Below the pieces are notes generated by a model. The model ran no database searches. It was not told the DNA's origin and saw only the letters and a list, made by a program, of their open reading frames with translations. This document shows positions 1 through 22,300 of a stretch of DNA of 64,000 nt, piece by piece; within the stretch, counting starts at the first letter, position 1, and the number at the start of each line of letters is the position of its first letter. The stretch comes from Lampris incognitus. Its lineage: Eukaryota > Chordata > Actinopteri > Lampriformes > Lampridae. A program made the translations under genes and the position numbers. The DNA is taken from assembly GCF_029633865.1 (NCBI RefSeq), contig NC_079214.1:28775333-28839332 (forward strand). The letters run 5' to 3'.

Positions 1-60
1 CTGAGATATATATATATAGTGTGTGTGTGTGTGTGTGTGGTGTGTGTGTGTGTACATACA
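1..60. repeat. Impure (TA)n/(TG)n/(CA) microsatellite
   Basis: The window opens with a short TA run followed by TG dinucleotides, one interrupting GG, and a short CA run. It is simple-sequence DNA with no coding content and probably lies in the intron upstream of the first visible galnt2 exon. Confidence 0.85.
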
Positions 61-307
61 CACAGAGTGTTGTGATGCGTCTAGTGCAGCAGTGTGTAGT
101 TGGAGGGAAGGTGCACGTGTTCTTCCAACCCGCTTGTGTCCTTCCTGCCCTTAGCTTGCTGCCGCTGGCTAGCCTTTGTGGCGAATAGGGAAGCATCCTA
201 GCGTGTAACCCTTCCCTTGCCAGTACATAGCCTCTCCTTCACCAAGACTCCTGCCAGGCCTCCCCGTGGCCACACATGGTAACTGGGGTCTTGCGGCCCC
301 AGGCTAA

Positions 308-670
308 CTTGGCAGGGGATCTCGGAGCAGCAGTGGGCCCCAGAGATATGGTGTGCAGGCCCACCCTGGTGGACACACCCTGGCACCTATCAACCACTGC
401 CCCGCTGCCTTGTGGGTGAGTCTGGAAGACATAAGGCTAAGGGAGCTTACCCCAACAGAAAAGCAAGCTGTGGCGGCACGCTTCGAGGCGGTTTCCAAAA
501 AACTGGATTTCCGGCAGCCCCCTGCAGTTGTGTGGAGGTGCCGGTCGTCTAGGGATCCCCCTTGCCATCGGAACCATCTCCTCTACAATCAAGTCATGTG
601 GCGTTGGGAGAAGCGCACCCCCCATGCCACTTTAAAAACCATCTCTGCGCAGGTATCTTCTGCTATCTGA
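308..670 (+). other. Unidentified GC-rich open frame of about 120 codons
   Basis: An uninterrupted + strand frame runs from just after a TAA at 305-307 to a TGA at 668-670. It is clearly richer in GC than the AT-rich DNA after 780. The frame has no ATG near its start, so it is either an exon-like remnant or a piece of transposon coding sequence. Its middle reads like a soluble charged domain (key stretch RELTPTEKQAVAARFEAVSKK). I do not recognise the family and assign no function. It matches no galnt2 region I know. A (TG)n and (AGAG)n tract follows at 740-785, as is common at the edges of decayed retroelements. A retroelement fragment is the likelier reading. Confidence 0.3.
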
Positions 671-1180
671 GTCCTCAAAGGACCCACAAATAGAAGAAGA
701 TGGTCATCATCGGGCGCGATGGACAACCAACCAGCATGCAAGTGTGTGTGTGTGAGAGAGAGAGAGTGTGAGTGAGTGAGTGAGTGTTTATTTGTACAAA
801 TATATATTTTTCCTCAAATTAATCTAGAGTTTGATTAATCTCTGAATCTCACCACTTGTGCAGACTAACAAATCTAGTGTCATTTCTAGTGAGCGAAACA
901 AACTGTACACAAGTCGTCTTTATGGAAAGAATACCAAACTATTTTCTCACATCAAAAGACCTGATTTTGAGCTTAAGAGCTCTAGGATACGCTAATCTGA
1001 CAAAACTCACCCAACATAACATCTTAATTCAGTAGTATAATACTGTATAATACTTGACAGTATTTTCTAGTCTGAAACCACTAAGCTTGTGAAGCTGCCC
1101 ATTTCTCCAGAGTACCGTGAGGAGTTTTTATATTCCCAGTTAGTTTTGTGTCCCTAACAAGACTTTGTACATTGTCACAG

Positions 1181-1246
1181 AGAGTCGACAAACAGAAAAA
1201 TTATGCCACTGAGAAAAGGAATCTGAAGCTCAGGAGAGAAGTCCAG
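1181..1246 (+). other. Possible 66-nt symmetric coding exon
   Basis: A 66-bp open stretch is bounded by an acceptor (...TTGTCACAG) and a donor (GTAAAA). It encodes 22 charged residues, including KNYATEKRNLKLRREVQ, which would suit a coiled coil. Length divisible by three and phase 0 at both ends make it splice-compatible. It does not match the galnt2 N-terminal region as I know it, and no partner exon is visible, so it may be chance. Confidence 0.2.
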
Positions 1247-2599
1247 GTAAAAGTATGAGAGGGACTGACTGGTTCCTGAAAGTTTTTTCCACTTTCTGCG
1301 TTTGTCTTGGGCCTGGATGAAACACAAACCCTACGATGATATGACTTTAACGCACACTGACATATCTGATTCTAGTGCTTAAAGACGAGTCATACTGAAA
1401 CCCTGAAGAGGAGTAATTTAACCATGGGAGATAAAACATCAAGTTTCTCTAGTTGTTATTTGCGCGCGCGCACACACAGCACATATACATAGTGAAGAAG
1501 GGAGAGGATACAAAAAGGAGAGATGGGAGGATGAATGGGGATGAGGGGTGAGAAGAGCAGAAAAATAGAATAGAAGAAGTATAATTAATGAGAAGGAGCA
1601 GAGAACAGAAGTGTATTAACTGCCTATTGATTATCTGAGATCATATTTTAGCATTAAGAGAAGTAAAGGGACATTTCTCTTAATTTAGGAATGGGCTCAC
1701 TGTTCTTCTGCCTCCTTCCAGGGGAGTGAGGACAATTCAGACGGTTAAATTTGCATTTACAATGTTAAATAGACAAGTGTCAAGATCAATGCTTTTTACA
1801 AATACTGGCTGCCAGCCACAGCGAGTTACTGTCTCCAGCTGGCTGATTTTAAGCGGCAGCCCATTTTTTTGTTTTTGATACAGGTAATTCTCCCGAATCT
1901 CATTCCCTTATTGATGTTTGGGTCTATGTAGCTACGTATCAGACCATCAAAGTTCCTCTGTTGATTTTAGTGATTTGCCAACACAGAGGGAAGAAGATAT
2001 GCTGCTGTTTCATCTGCTGTGGTAGCAGTCTCCAAATGTGAAAATGAAAGGGGAACAAATGACTCTACGATCCCCGCTACTTGCATGCATTTATAACTGT
2101 GTGTGCTCTACAATAACTGGATACCTCCGGACTGTTTGGGATTGGTAAAATTGTCCAGTTTGGAGAAACAAAATGTGCATGTCTTATGTCACTCCTAGAC
2201 TCCCACAGCTCTCCTCTACAGCAACTAAAAGTAAATTGATCCTGTTTTGTTGCTACTCACCATAGCTTCTATTTGATTGGGATGACAGTTCTTGAATTGA
2301 TTCTAATTAACAATTAAACTCTTAAGAGCTTAATAGAGCTTGCTAGAGCTTAGTGTTAAAACTAGTTAACTTATTTCTATCAGAAACCGTGACAGCCTTA
2401 TTTAGAGTTTACAGATTTACTGAGAGTTTTGGCACATCGTGTCATCAGTGTCATCAAGAGCGAAAATAGTTCACAGGTAATGGAGGTTGAAGGAGAACAA
2501 GGAAGTCGTCAGTCAAGTGACATGCCACAAAAAGACAACTATCCGCACAGTCCCATTGCTGTGTGCAGAATAGATCTTAGACTATACAACTGTCCGTCT

Positions 2600-3005
2600 C
2601 TTTTTTTTTTTGGATCCCCCCCCCCCTTTCTTCCCAATTGTATCTGGCCAATTACCCCTCTTCTGAGCCGCCGCAGTCGATGCTCCACGCCCTCTGCCGA
2701 TCCGGGGAGGGCTGCAGACTACCACATGTCTCCTCTGACACATGTGAAATCACCAGCCGCTTCTTTTCACCTGACCGTGAGGTGTTTCACCAGGGGGATA
2801 TAGCACGTGAGAGAATCACACTCACCAGAGGAGGCGCTAGTTCAGCAACCAAGACACATACCCACATCTGGCTTCCCATCCACAGACATGGCCAGTTGTA
2901 TCTGTAGGGATGCCCGACCAAGCCGGAGGTAACACGGATTCGAACCAGCGAGCCCAATGTTGGTAGGCAACGGAATAGACTGCTATGCTACCCGGATGCC
3001 CACAG
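2600..3005 (-). mobile_element. tRNA-like SINE, copy 1, with 10-bp target-site duplication
   Basis: Read on the - strand this starts with a tRNA-like head: an A-box-like segment and a B box (GGTTCGAATCC, complement near 2936-2946). A roughly 300-bp body and a poly-C/poly-T end at 2600-2627 follow. The direct repeat CTGTCCGTCT at 2590-2599 and 3006-3015 is the target-site duplication and fixes the limits. The same family recurs at 10.2, 10.8 and 37.6 kb. Internal open frames are shadows of the SINE body. Confidence 0.85.
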
Positions 3006-3620
3006 CTGTCCGTCTTTGACACACAACTCTCATAACAACACACAACCATCTGCTACAAGGTGGGTTTACCTACAGGCTACCAATTAGTGGTCATATGGGA
3101 AGAGAAGACATTTGATATGGTTCAACTGATTCATCATCTATAGACTGGGGAAGAGATGGTTTAAAAGAAAGTCTGTAATAAAATTTTCCCATTAAGGTTG
3201 AGGGGTTATATAAGCCTGGCAAATGTCATGCTTGGTTCTGCCCTGTTTATTTGGCTGCAAATAATTGTAGTCATTTTCATTCTCCATTTATTTTATTTCC
3301 CTGATAAGAAAAATAATTTCTTGTCCCCCTGTACTTGAGTAAACACACACATACATGCATGCAAGCGCGTGCACACATACACCCATTCGACCAACTGCAT
3401 AAAACTGAGTGATTATATGTGTACATGCATGCATGTTTATTTGTGCTGAAGCCTGAGAGACTAAGCTACAGAGCAGTGAAGTTGAAACGTTAATTTCACA
3501 GATTCTGATTAATTACTGACTGCTACTGATATCAGCAAGGGCATCATCGACAGACACACATTCAGTGGTGTCCCGGAGACAATATTACAGTCATGCATTG
3601 CAAGCTCTACGTAATTAGCA

Positions 3621-3621
<1 letters not shown>

Positions 3622-3676
<55 letters not shown>
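3622..3676. repeat. (CA)27 microsatellite
   Basis: A pure CA run of about 55 bp, followed by a CT-rich stretch at 3716-3784. Confidence 0.95.
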
Positions 3677-3679
<3 letters not shown>

Positions 3680-4179
3680 GAGAAAATGAATGCATGTACT
3701 AGGGCTCTTTTACTTTCTCCCCCTCTGCCTGTCTGTCAGTCTGTCTCTCTCTCTCACTGTCTCTCTTTCGTTCTCTCTCTCATACAGACATCCACCCATG
3801 ATAAAAAATAATGTAATCTTTCACTGCCAAATGTTTAATGTAACGCATTAGCCCAGCAGCTGCTGCCAGCTAATTAGTTACACATTGTTTTCATGCGCAT
3901 GTCTTGGCAGTCAGTGACAAACTATGAAATCAAACATGACAACTTTCTGTGTTGAACTTTCTCTGCTCCATAATCGAGCAAAACATTGTGTTATATGTGT
4001 ATGGTTTCATAGCGTGTCTAATTCGGCATTTTCTATCATTGGCCATGTTGTTTTTTGAGCATATATTGGTCAGGACTTATTAAACTCAACATCCTTGCTT
4101 TGACACAGGAGTGTAATTTTAGATGTGTTTGTGACTGAGAATCGGTGACTGCATTTCTACCACGCCTCTCTAGCACCAC

Positions 4180-4320
4180 GGCATAAAGCACTTTACAACA
4201 AAATGATTGCATCACATGACAGTGTGGATGGACCCAGTGGAATCAAACCCCTAACCTTGGCAGTAATGGTGCCATTTCTGACTGGACCATCTGCTCAGAC
4301 ACAACCGCCTTTATAAGTGC
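4180..4320. repeat. Probable dispersed fish repeat fragment
   Basis: The segment has the look of a fish interspersed repeat: a GCACTTTACAA-type motif and a tRNA B-box-like AATCAAACCCCTAACC stretch. I see no complete ends or flanking duplication. The call rests on general resemblance only. Confidence 0.3.
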
Positions 4321-4433
4321 CAGGTCTTCAATTGCCCTCTTAATTCCCAAGTAACAAAAAAAAAGTTCAATTAGTTGGATGTTCAGACAAGAGTAGGTGG
4401 GTTTTTTTTGTATCTCTACTGTTTTTTTTTTAA

Positions 4434-5905
4434 AATCTTTAGTCCTGGTGAGATGCAGGAGGAGCCAGGCCCAGAGTCACACCACAGTGCCCAGAACCTC
4501 CAAGTGATGCAAACCTAAGCCCCACGCAGACCATCAGAACGTCGGCGCATCAGGTGGTCCCAAGCTAGCAAGGAGAATGAGTGGCTCCAGTTTGATGAAG
4601 ATACAAACGCCATCTTGGAAACAACTGCCAAGGGGAAGCTGAACGATACCTCTAGCCCATGACCACCATTATCGTCAGCCTAGCAGCTAAGCGATTTGGA
4701 TTGGAGAAGAAAGCAGTGAAGTCATTGTACACCATGACCAACAGAGCTACCAATATCCACCAGCTCAGACAAGAGCTTAAGTGCCTGAGGTAGCAGTTCA
4801 AGGAGGTGAGCGTGTAGGGGAGTGGAGCTCTCGCAGAGCTGCACAGCATTCTTCATAAGAAGCTCATGAACTTGAGGTGGGCTTAGTGGCATCGAAGGTG
4901 TAGGAAGGAGAGGGCCAGGAAGCAGGCTACCTTTCTAGCAAACCCTTTCAGGTTTACAAAACAGCTGCTGGGGCAGGAGTGCAGTGGCCAGCTCATCTGT
5001 TCCACAGCTGGGATTGACAGCCACCTCAGAGACACCTTCAGTGACTCAAACAGGGAGCTGGATCTGGGCCACTGTAAGTCCTCGATAAATCCACCTGCAC
5101 CAACCCTGGACTTGGATATGAAGGAGCCCAGCTGGAAGGAGATCCAGGAGGTGGTCAAAAAGGCAAGAACAAGCTCAGCCCCAGGACTGAGTGGGGTGCC
5201 CTACAAGGTTTACAAGAACTGCCAAAGGCTACTTCACAGGCTCTGGAGGATCCTGAAAGTGATCTGGAGGAAGTGCAAGTTTGCTCAGAAGTAGAAGAGT
5301 GCAGAAGGGCTGTGGATTCCGAAGGAGAGGGAATCAAAGAACATCGATCGGCTCAGAGCCATCTCACTGCTCAGTGATAAAGGCTAGATATTCTTCAGCA
5401 TTGTTGCCAGGCACCTGACTGACTCAGAGGCCTCCAAGCAGGTTGTCCTCTTGGAACTCACCTTCCTGTGGACGGATCACATTGAGGAGGCCAACGAGAA
5501 GAAGAGGGCGAAGTATGCTGAGCTGGTGGAGTAGAGCAGCAATAACAGGTGGCGTGTGAGGTGTGAGCCCATCGAGGTGGGATGCAGAGGGTTTGCTGGC
5601 TGGTCCCTCTTCAGGGTCTATAACATGCTAGGCATCACAGGGGCCAGCAAACAGTGGGCCATCAAGTTGGTCACCAAGGCAGCTGAAGTGGCCTCAAGGT
5701 GGCTGTGGATCAGGAGAGGTGATCCATAGGTTAGGTAGTACTACCTGGACACAAGCTGGAACTTGGATCATCTCCGGCCGGGTTGCCGGAGATGATCAGG
5801 GTGTCTGATTGTTGAAAGACTCGAAACACCCGAGGATCCCAGGTTACATCACTGAGGATGTGTCCAGGTGCATTGCAAGATTTATTCTAGAATGTCGACA
5901 CACCA
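4434..5905 (+). mobile_element. Decayed R2-like (restriction-like-endonuclease) LINE, RT plus C-terminus, internally deleted
   Basis: Broken + strand frames spell successive parts of a site-specific-type non-LTR retrotransposon protein. The N-terminal linker is at 4560-4900. The RT entry region is at 5112-5290 (SSAPGLSGVPYKVYKNCQRL, then IPKERESKN and LRAISLL). A jump then leads to the C-terminal endonuclease segment at 5440-5530 (VVLLELT...EEANEKKRAKYAELVE) and 5560-5730 (CEPIEVGCRGFAG, RWLWIRRGDP). The RT catalytic core is missing, so there is a large internal deletion, and several stops are present. A 3' UTR with nested inverted repeats follows at 5743-5869. The element is dead. A second RLE-LINE 3' fragment, with a different C-terminal sequence, lies at 34.3-35.0 kb. 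Confidence 0.75.
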
Positions 5906-6194
5906 ACGTAAGCGATAAGGAGAAAAAAATCCTTCGTGTATCACAAAATGGTCCATGTCAGTCATGCTTCCTTTTTGCATTTTTGCATCAGACCAGTGGT
6001 TAAATATCACATTGCCATTAGCCATTATCTTATACTATGTTACTATTAATAATTTCTGGGCTACAATTTAAATGTGTTTAAATTGTCAGGAAAACCAATA
6101 GTAATGAAATAGTAAGAAAGTTCTGCAAGTAAGAAAACTTGAAGAACATTGACCTGGATGAAAACGTTTTCAAGCCAAGTTATATTTTTGTCAT

Positions 6195-6198
<4 letters not shown>

Positions 6199-6290
<92 letters not shown>
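6199..6290. repeat. (TG)46 microsatellite abutting a galnt2 acceptor
   Basis: A pure TG tract ends 6 bp before the first visible galnt2 coding exon. Only CTACAG separates it from the exon, so the tract sits where a polypyrimidine tract would normally be. Confidence 0.95.
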
Positions 6291-6291
<1 letters not shown>

Positions 6292-6296
6292 TACAG

Positions 6297-16310
<10,014 letters not shown>

Positions 16311-19300
16311 TCGAGGATGCTCCAGATACACACACAAAGATGAAGAGAGACAAGGACACAGATGGGAAGACAGAAAGATGGATACAAACACAGGAAACAA
16401 TGGACGAATGGATAAAAGGAAAGACATCCTTCTTCCTCCTTCTCTTCTTCCTCTTCTTCATTTGTTTCCTCCTCCTGCTTAATGGGGCAGGTTTTTTCAC
16501 GCTGTTCTTTTACCCCCTCTCCCAAGAGCCACGCCTCCAAGGGGAGGGGCTTTTAGACCTTATTGGAGGAAACGGGAAACTATTTGAGGATGAATGGGGA
16601 TGGTGATGATCACATTGATGATGATGATTATGATGGCAATGAAGATACTTTCCATCCAAACCACATACCTCAGTATTTTCATCAATAGATGCCGATGTGA
16701 GTGATGGATGAGTGATTCCCCCCCCTTATTTTTTGTTTTCATCGCTGGTGAAATGGAATAGAACATTTTTACTTTAATTATTTTGTTTTCTTCTATTTCT
16801 ATTTCTTAATGTTGATTCTTGATCGAGTTTCAAGACAACTTTTCTTTTTCTCCAAAAAAATGGGGAGAAAAGGATGTTCTTTGTTGTCATTGCTGGTGTC
16901 GTAACTTCTCTCTGGTGCTCTCTCATTGTTTGGAATGTAAAAACACAATATTCCCCACTGAGCCAGTGGCTGTGACAGCAGACAGACAGAAGAGGTTTTT
17001 TTTATTTAGGTTGTGGTTATGGTGAGGTTAGGCTCTAGTTTGATTGACATTTTGTTGTAGTTTGGTTCTGCTTGCATGAAGGGAGTGAACAGACTCTATG
17101 CACTGAGCTTTGCCTCTCATTCATTCATCCATGACATGCTCATGCTTTACTGACACGGATGAGAGAGAGGGAGAGAAATTTTTTGTTTTGTGGATTTTTT
17201 TTCTCCATACAGTTTTTCATACAGTGTGTGTCTGTGGGTCCTCTGTCTCTGGTGGATGGAGGGGTAGAGAGAAAGAGCTTCCTGTCTGGGGGTGTTGGGT
17301 TTATTACAGATTCAACCAGAAAGTGAAATTCCGGTAACCAGGAAGTGGAATTCCAGTAACCAGAAAGTGTCTTCAGGCCCAGCGAGTGGATTGGCTGTTT
17401 TTCTTGAGACTGTAGCACTGGCTGCTATGGTATCTTCACTTCTCCACCATTCTGTCTTTTAAAGGAACATACACACACAAAATCAGTTATTAATCAAGTT
17501 TTTTTTTTTACATCACTGGGGAAATAACTTAAGTCTAAAAATTATATTGCTTTTCTTTTCCATACAGCTGTCAGGAGGGTATTTTGTGCTCCTACTATAC
17601 TGTAAAGTAATCAAGTGACCGAATAGAAATTACATTTTCTTCACACACCCTCCTGTAAATCTCTGGCTCTTCTCTTGAGAGTGATTTGAGTATACAATTA
17701 TTCGTTTTCTGTACAAATGATTTCCTTACCTTTTAACTGGATTGCCTTGATAGGAAGCTTACAGTCTAACAATCATGTTTGAATTGTCATGGACGTGGTG
17801 GGCGATTATGGAGAACCTATTGTTGGATTGTACCCAGAATGCCATGTTGTAGTTGCCTCTCTAAAACTAACAGCTGACTCAAAATGGCTGGCTATAGCAT
17901 TTGTAACCTCACCTTGGGAAGATGCCAAACTATTTAAAAAAAAGAAAAATAAAAGTAACTGCAGTAGATTTGGATACTTGGCAGTGAGTTATGAGTCAGT
18001 TTTGCAGAACTATGGCAGGCTGCTGTAGAATATTTATAATAAACAGCCCTAGTGGTTTCCCAGAGTGCAAGGGCAGATGGATGGATGATGCACCATTCAG
18101 CAGAATGTCTTGGATACTTGCAGGAAGATGCTTGCCGATCGGGCTCCCCCCCCCCCCATTATTCATTGATGGTGTGGAAAAATCTTTCAAATGAAGTTTA
18201 GAAAACATGGCACATAATTGTTAGCAGGACTTGGCCACCCTAATTGTTAGATAAACATTTTTAATTCAATGTCTGGGAGCATTATTTCATGGGTTACTGA
18301 CAAATTCTTTTTGGCTCTTCGATAATGAAGCACTCATGGGAAAATTTGGTGTTGTGATTCACCATCAGAATCTTTAGATGTTTGACAGAGTAAAACCTTG
18401 TTTATTATACCACTGAAACAGAGGTTGTGCGATCAAATAGAAATATTCCAAAAAGCATTTTGCATTGAAAGTACAGACCAAAGTTTACTTGTGGTATATT
18501 ACATGTGCATGCACATTTTTTCTCAAAATGTTCTGCACAGTTAAATTTGCAGTGAAGTACATTTATCTGCATGCATCACAAAGCAAGTCCACAACTATAA
18601 TGCACAATAGTGTAACTGCATCAATGTATTTGTCTCATTATGTCTGTTTGGTAGACCGTTCTGTTCCGAAGGTTTGGAGAAACAAGGTTTTATACTGTCC
18701 ATACAAAATCATTCTCTTCTAGAGGGGAACCAATACTCTTTTTTTTTCTTTCTTTTTTTTTGTCCTTGGAAAATAAACCCTTAAAGCTTTTCTGTATGCA
18801 CTCAGTGTTAAACATCTACTGAAAAAAAAAATTATGACATGGAATATTTGGGGGCCCTGATGTTTTTTTTTTCAATAATGTAATGAGATGAATAATTTCA
18901 GCATCATTAGAATGTCATAAATTACAGTTTCTGTGTATTTGCTACATTTACTGTAACCAAGTACTTGTACTTAAATCTGATTTAAAGGCCAAAGTCTTAA
19001 CACTTTTTATATGAATCCAATACACCACTAGTCTCTGCCTACTATACTACTCCTAGGGATTTAATTATAGATTACCTTTGATTTATTGTGGGGTGTTTTG
19101 GGAAATTTGTAATGATTGTACTTGGAATGACATCATTTGGCAGCTTCTAGGCAACTAAATAATCAACCAAGAAAATCAACCGTTGAAAACATGCATAACA
19201 AAGAAAGTCCTGTTTGGTTTTGACTTTTGGTTATTCCATAAAGAGGCTGTAGCCATAAGTGTTCTTGAAACGTATTCTCTTTATTTCTCTGTTTATTTCA

Positions 19301-22300
19301 CTGTTTCTCTCACACAAAAACACACAAAACACACAACATTCATTATTGATAAAAAAGAAATTTTTTTTACTGAACTTTCTATCTGACAAAGACTGCCATG
19401 TTTGTTGTACGTTATACCTAAATGTCTCTTACCTAAATGTCTCTTTTTCCATCATTTCCTGTTTTCTGTCATTTTCCATCATTTGTATTTGTTTTTATTT
19501 ACATCATGCCTAATCTTAACCTATTTTTGTCAATACAACCAACTGTAAGTAGTGGAATTGGAAAGCTTGGCTGAATTTGCACCTCTGGTAAAAATGGCTG
19601 TCCTGTGACTTGATGGGTTTCCGGGTTTGACTGTCATGTTGCCAGGCACAGGGCCCATCGGTGTCAGGTTGGGGAGAGACGTGCCCATATCCCTCTCTGT
19701 GTTTCCCCCTTTTATTTGGCCATGATGACCAGTATCCAGTCTGAACCAGGTTTACGGGGTTGGCTCACTTTGTTCTCAATCAGTTTGGGAGGACAGCTAA
19801 CCATTAAAGTTTTAGTCGGGAGAAATCTTTTTCTAAAAAAAAAAAAAAAAGTCTAATTATTCCTAAGCTTTTTCAGTATGTTGTCATAATTTCTATTTGA
19901 CTTCCCTCTCATGGTTAATGAATTGAGTGGGACATTGAAGTGAATTGTCCTCATTAGTCCTAACACTCTGCAGTCTCTTCAGATACTCCTTAGGAAGATT
20001 TGGCTTTGTTTCACACCGGAGAACCTAACGAACACAACCGATTGTGCAGACTTCACCCAATCCGGCACCACTTACAACAGATGCTCAGAGTATTTCACTG
20101 GTCCAGTGTAGCTGTCTTGACCCATAGGAGCCCATACTTAGCGGTCATTCCACAATCCAGCTCAGCCAAACTATTTTCTCCCTGGTGCCAGGATTAATTC
20201 CAGAGCGCATTTTGTTCCAAATCTAAATGCATGCCTCATTTTATCCCCATCTGTTAAGCTAGAAAAATATGACCAGACTTGTAAATGAGCCAGTTGCGTG
20301 TACATCGTAGTCTCCTGGTTTCAAATTCTTCTTTTTTTTTCCTTTATCTATCCTGTTGTGCTACCCACATGCATGCAGCATTTTTCAAATGCCTCCCTCG
20401 CTATGTCCACAGATGTTGATGTTTGGATGCATTTGTCTATGGTGTATTCAGTGACCCCAAACCAGGGAGAGACTATCATCAAGCATCTGGCCCATCGTCA
20501 GTGTTAATAAGTGGGACATGTAACTGTTTTTTTTAGTGGTGTGTGTGCGACATCTTCCCTATCAAATGACAGATCAAGAAACACCATGCAACAAGAAATA
20601 GGAAAAAGACACATGAGGGACCAAGTGCTTGGTGCCAAATGTACTTTTGGATCTCTCTCTCTTTGGATTTCTGGTTCTGGTGTCTGTGAAACTGTTTTTG
20701 TACTGTCGCTTTCCTTTCCCATGCTTCACATCTTGTGTTTTACCAGAAAGCCTGAGGTTTGTGATTGACAGCAGCTGGGGAACTTTGGTTATTGCCTTAT
20801 TAGCCTAGTTTCCACCATGGGGACAAACGGGGTTAGCGCTGGCATATTTATTAACCTGTCGGACCAGTAAGGTTTTCCCAAGGCGTACTGCTATTTGGTT
20901 GGTATCCACCATGGGGCCAAATAGGGCTGTGTTGCTAATTTCAACATAGGAATACCAAGTACTAAGTAGAGTCAGTTTAAACCAAACATTGTACAGTCAG
21001 TGAATCATTTGTTCAACTTATTGCCAGCAGAGTTTATTTGCCAACAGAGTTATTGTTTGAAATTGTACTGTATTTCTTTCAGTCCAAGGTTATGAGTGGT
21101 GATTTGGCCCTGCCCTTGCTAAACCATGTGAAAAGCATCCAATGGCAGCATATGCATAATCACCAGACCACGCATGACTAACCATGGCAATACTGTCTGC
21201 AAAAGTGATTCATATATTCTTTTAAAGCCCCTTTCTTTTCAAATTAGTCTTATTCTTGTAAGGATGAAAATTTTGCAGTTTTATTTTTCATTATTTTTAC
21301 GAGATATGGAGCAAAGAAAAACAGTAATAATTAAGTTTCTCACTGTAGTCCAGCACCACATTGTAATCTGATGATGAAATGTTTACGTCTCTTGCACAAT
21401 GTGCCAAAGTTATTTCCTGTGTTGGCTCAAGGATAACAAATAAGGAAGGGACAATCTTATTAGAAACTGCAAATTACGGTTTATTTGGATTTGTTTGGGA
21501 TTTGTGAAATATTACAGGCTAGCGCTATCCATGTCTGTTACCATTGGTTATGTGTAACCATAATAAAATTGCCCCCTCCTCACTCATCCTGGTCTCATTC
21601 CCACAACGTACAGGATGGAGGATGGAAATTGTTCATAACATGCTAATGTGCTTTCAGTTTTACAGTGGACCTGGGCCGTACTTTAAAGTCCGTAGTGTCC
21701 TAGTTTGATGTCATTATAAGTTGTCACCTGACACAGTTAAAAAGAAAAAAAAACGTATCCTAACCTAAATGTCTGCCATCTAGCCCGTTACAACAGAGAG
21801 GAAGAGGCAGAGCAAACTCTGGATGTCTAATACACTGTGAGGACTGGGGGGACAAAGAGAAGCCAAATGATGCCAAATCTGCAGACCGCTATCTAAACAG
21901 GGTAAAGAAGGGAGAAAATAAACGTGCCCATGATTGAGAGTAACTTCATCCCTGAGCCACTAGGATTCATCCTTATTCACTGTGTTTTGGTGGGAGATAA
22001 TAGGGGCCCATATTTTTGAATACAACAAGGTGGCTAGTTATGGGGATAAGCAATGTGTTCTCTGTGTTTTCCTTAAAGGGGATTTGTTATATCATGATTT
22101 GGGCTTGTGGAAAAAAAAGGCATTCCCTCTCAACCTGCCTCAAAATCACCTCCTGTGGATAAGCGTGACAGGATGGCCTCTCTGGCAGGTGAAAAGCCCT
22201 TGTTAAGACATGGGGCTCAGGATTCTTTGAACCCTAATCTCACTCTTGCAGCAAAGGATGCCTCCTTGCATAATGGTTAACATGTGAGTAGAGGCACAAC

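Noticed and set aside
2930-2990. tRNA gene (B-box-like sequence), also at 10490, 10860 and 37660
   Set aside because: The heads do not form a full cloverleaf with a proper anticodon arm as far as I can fold them, and they are part of SINEs with tails and target duplications.
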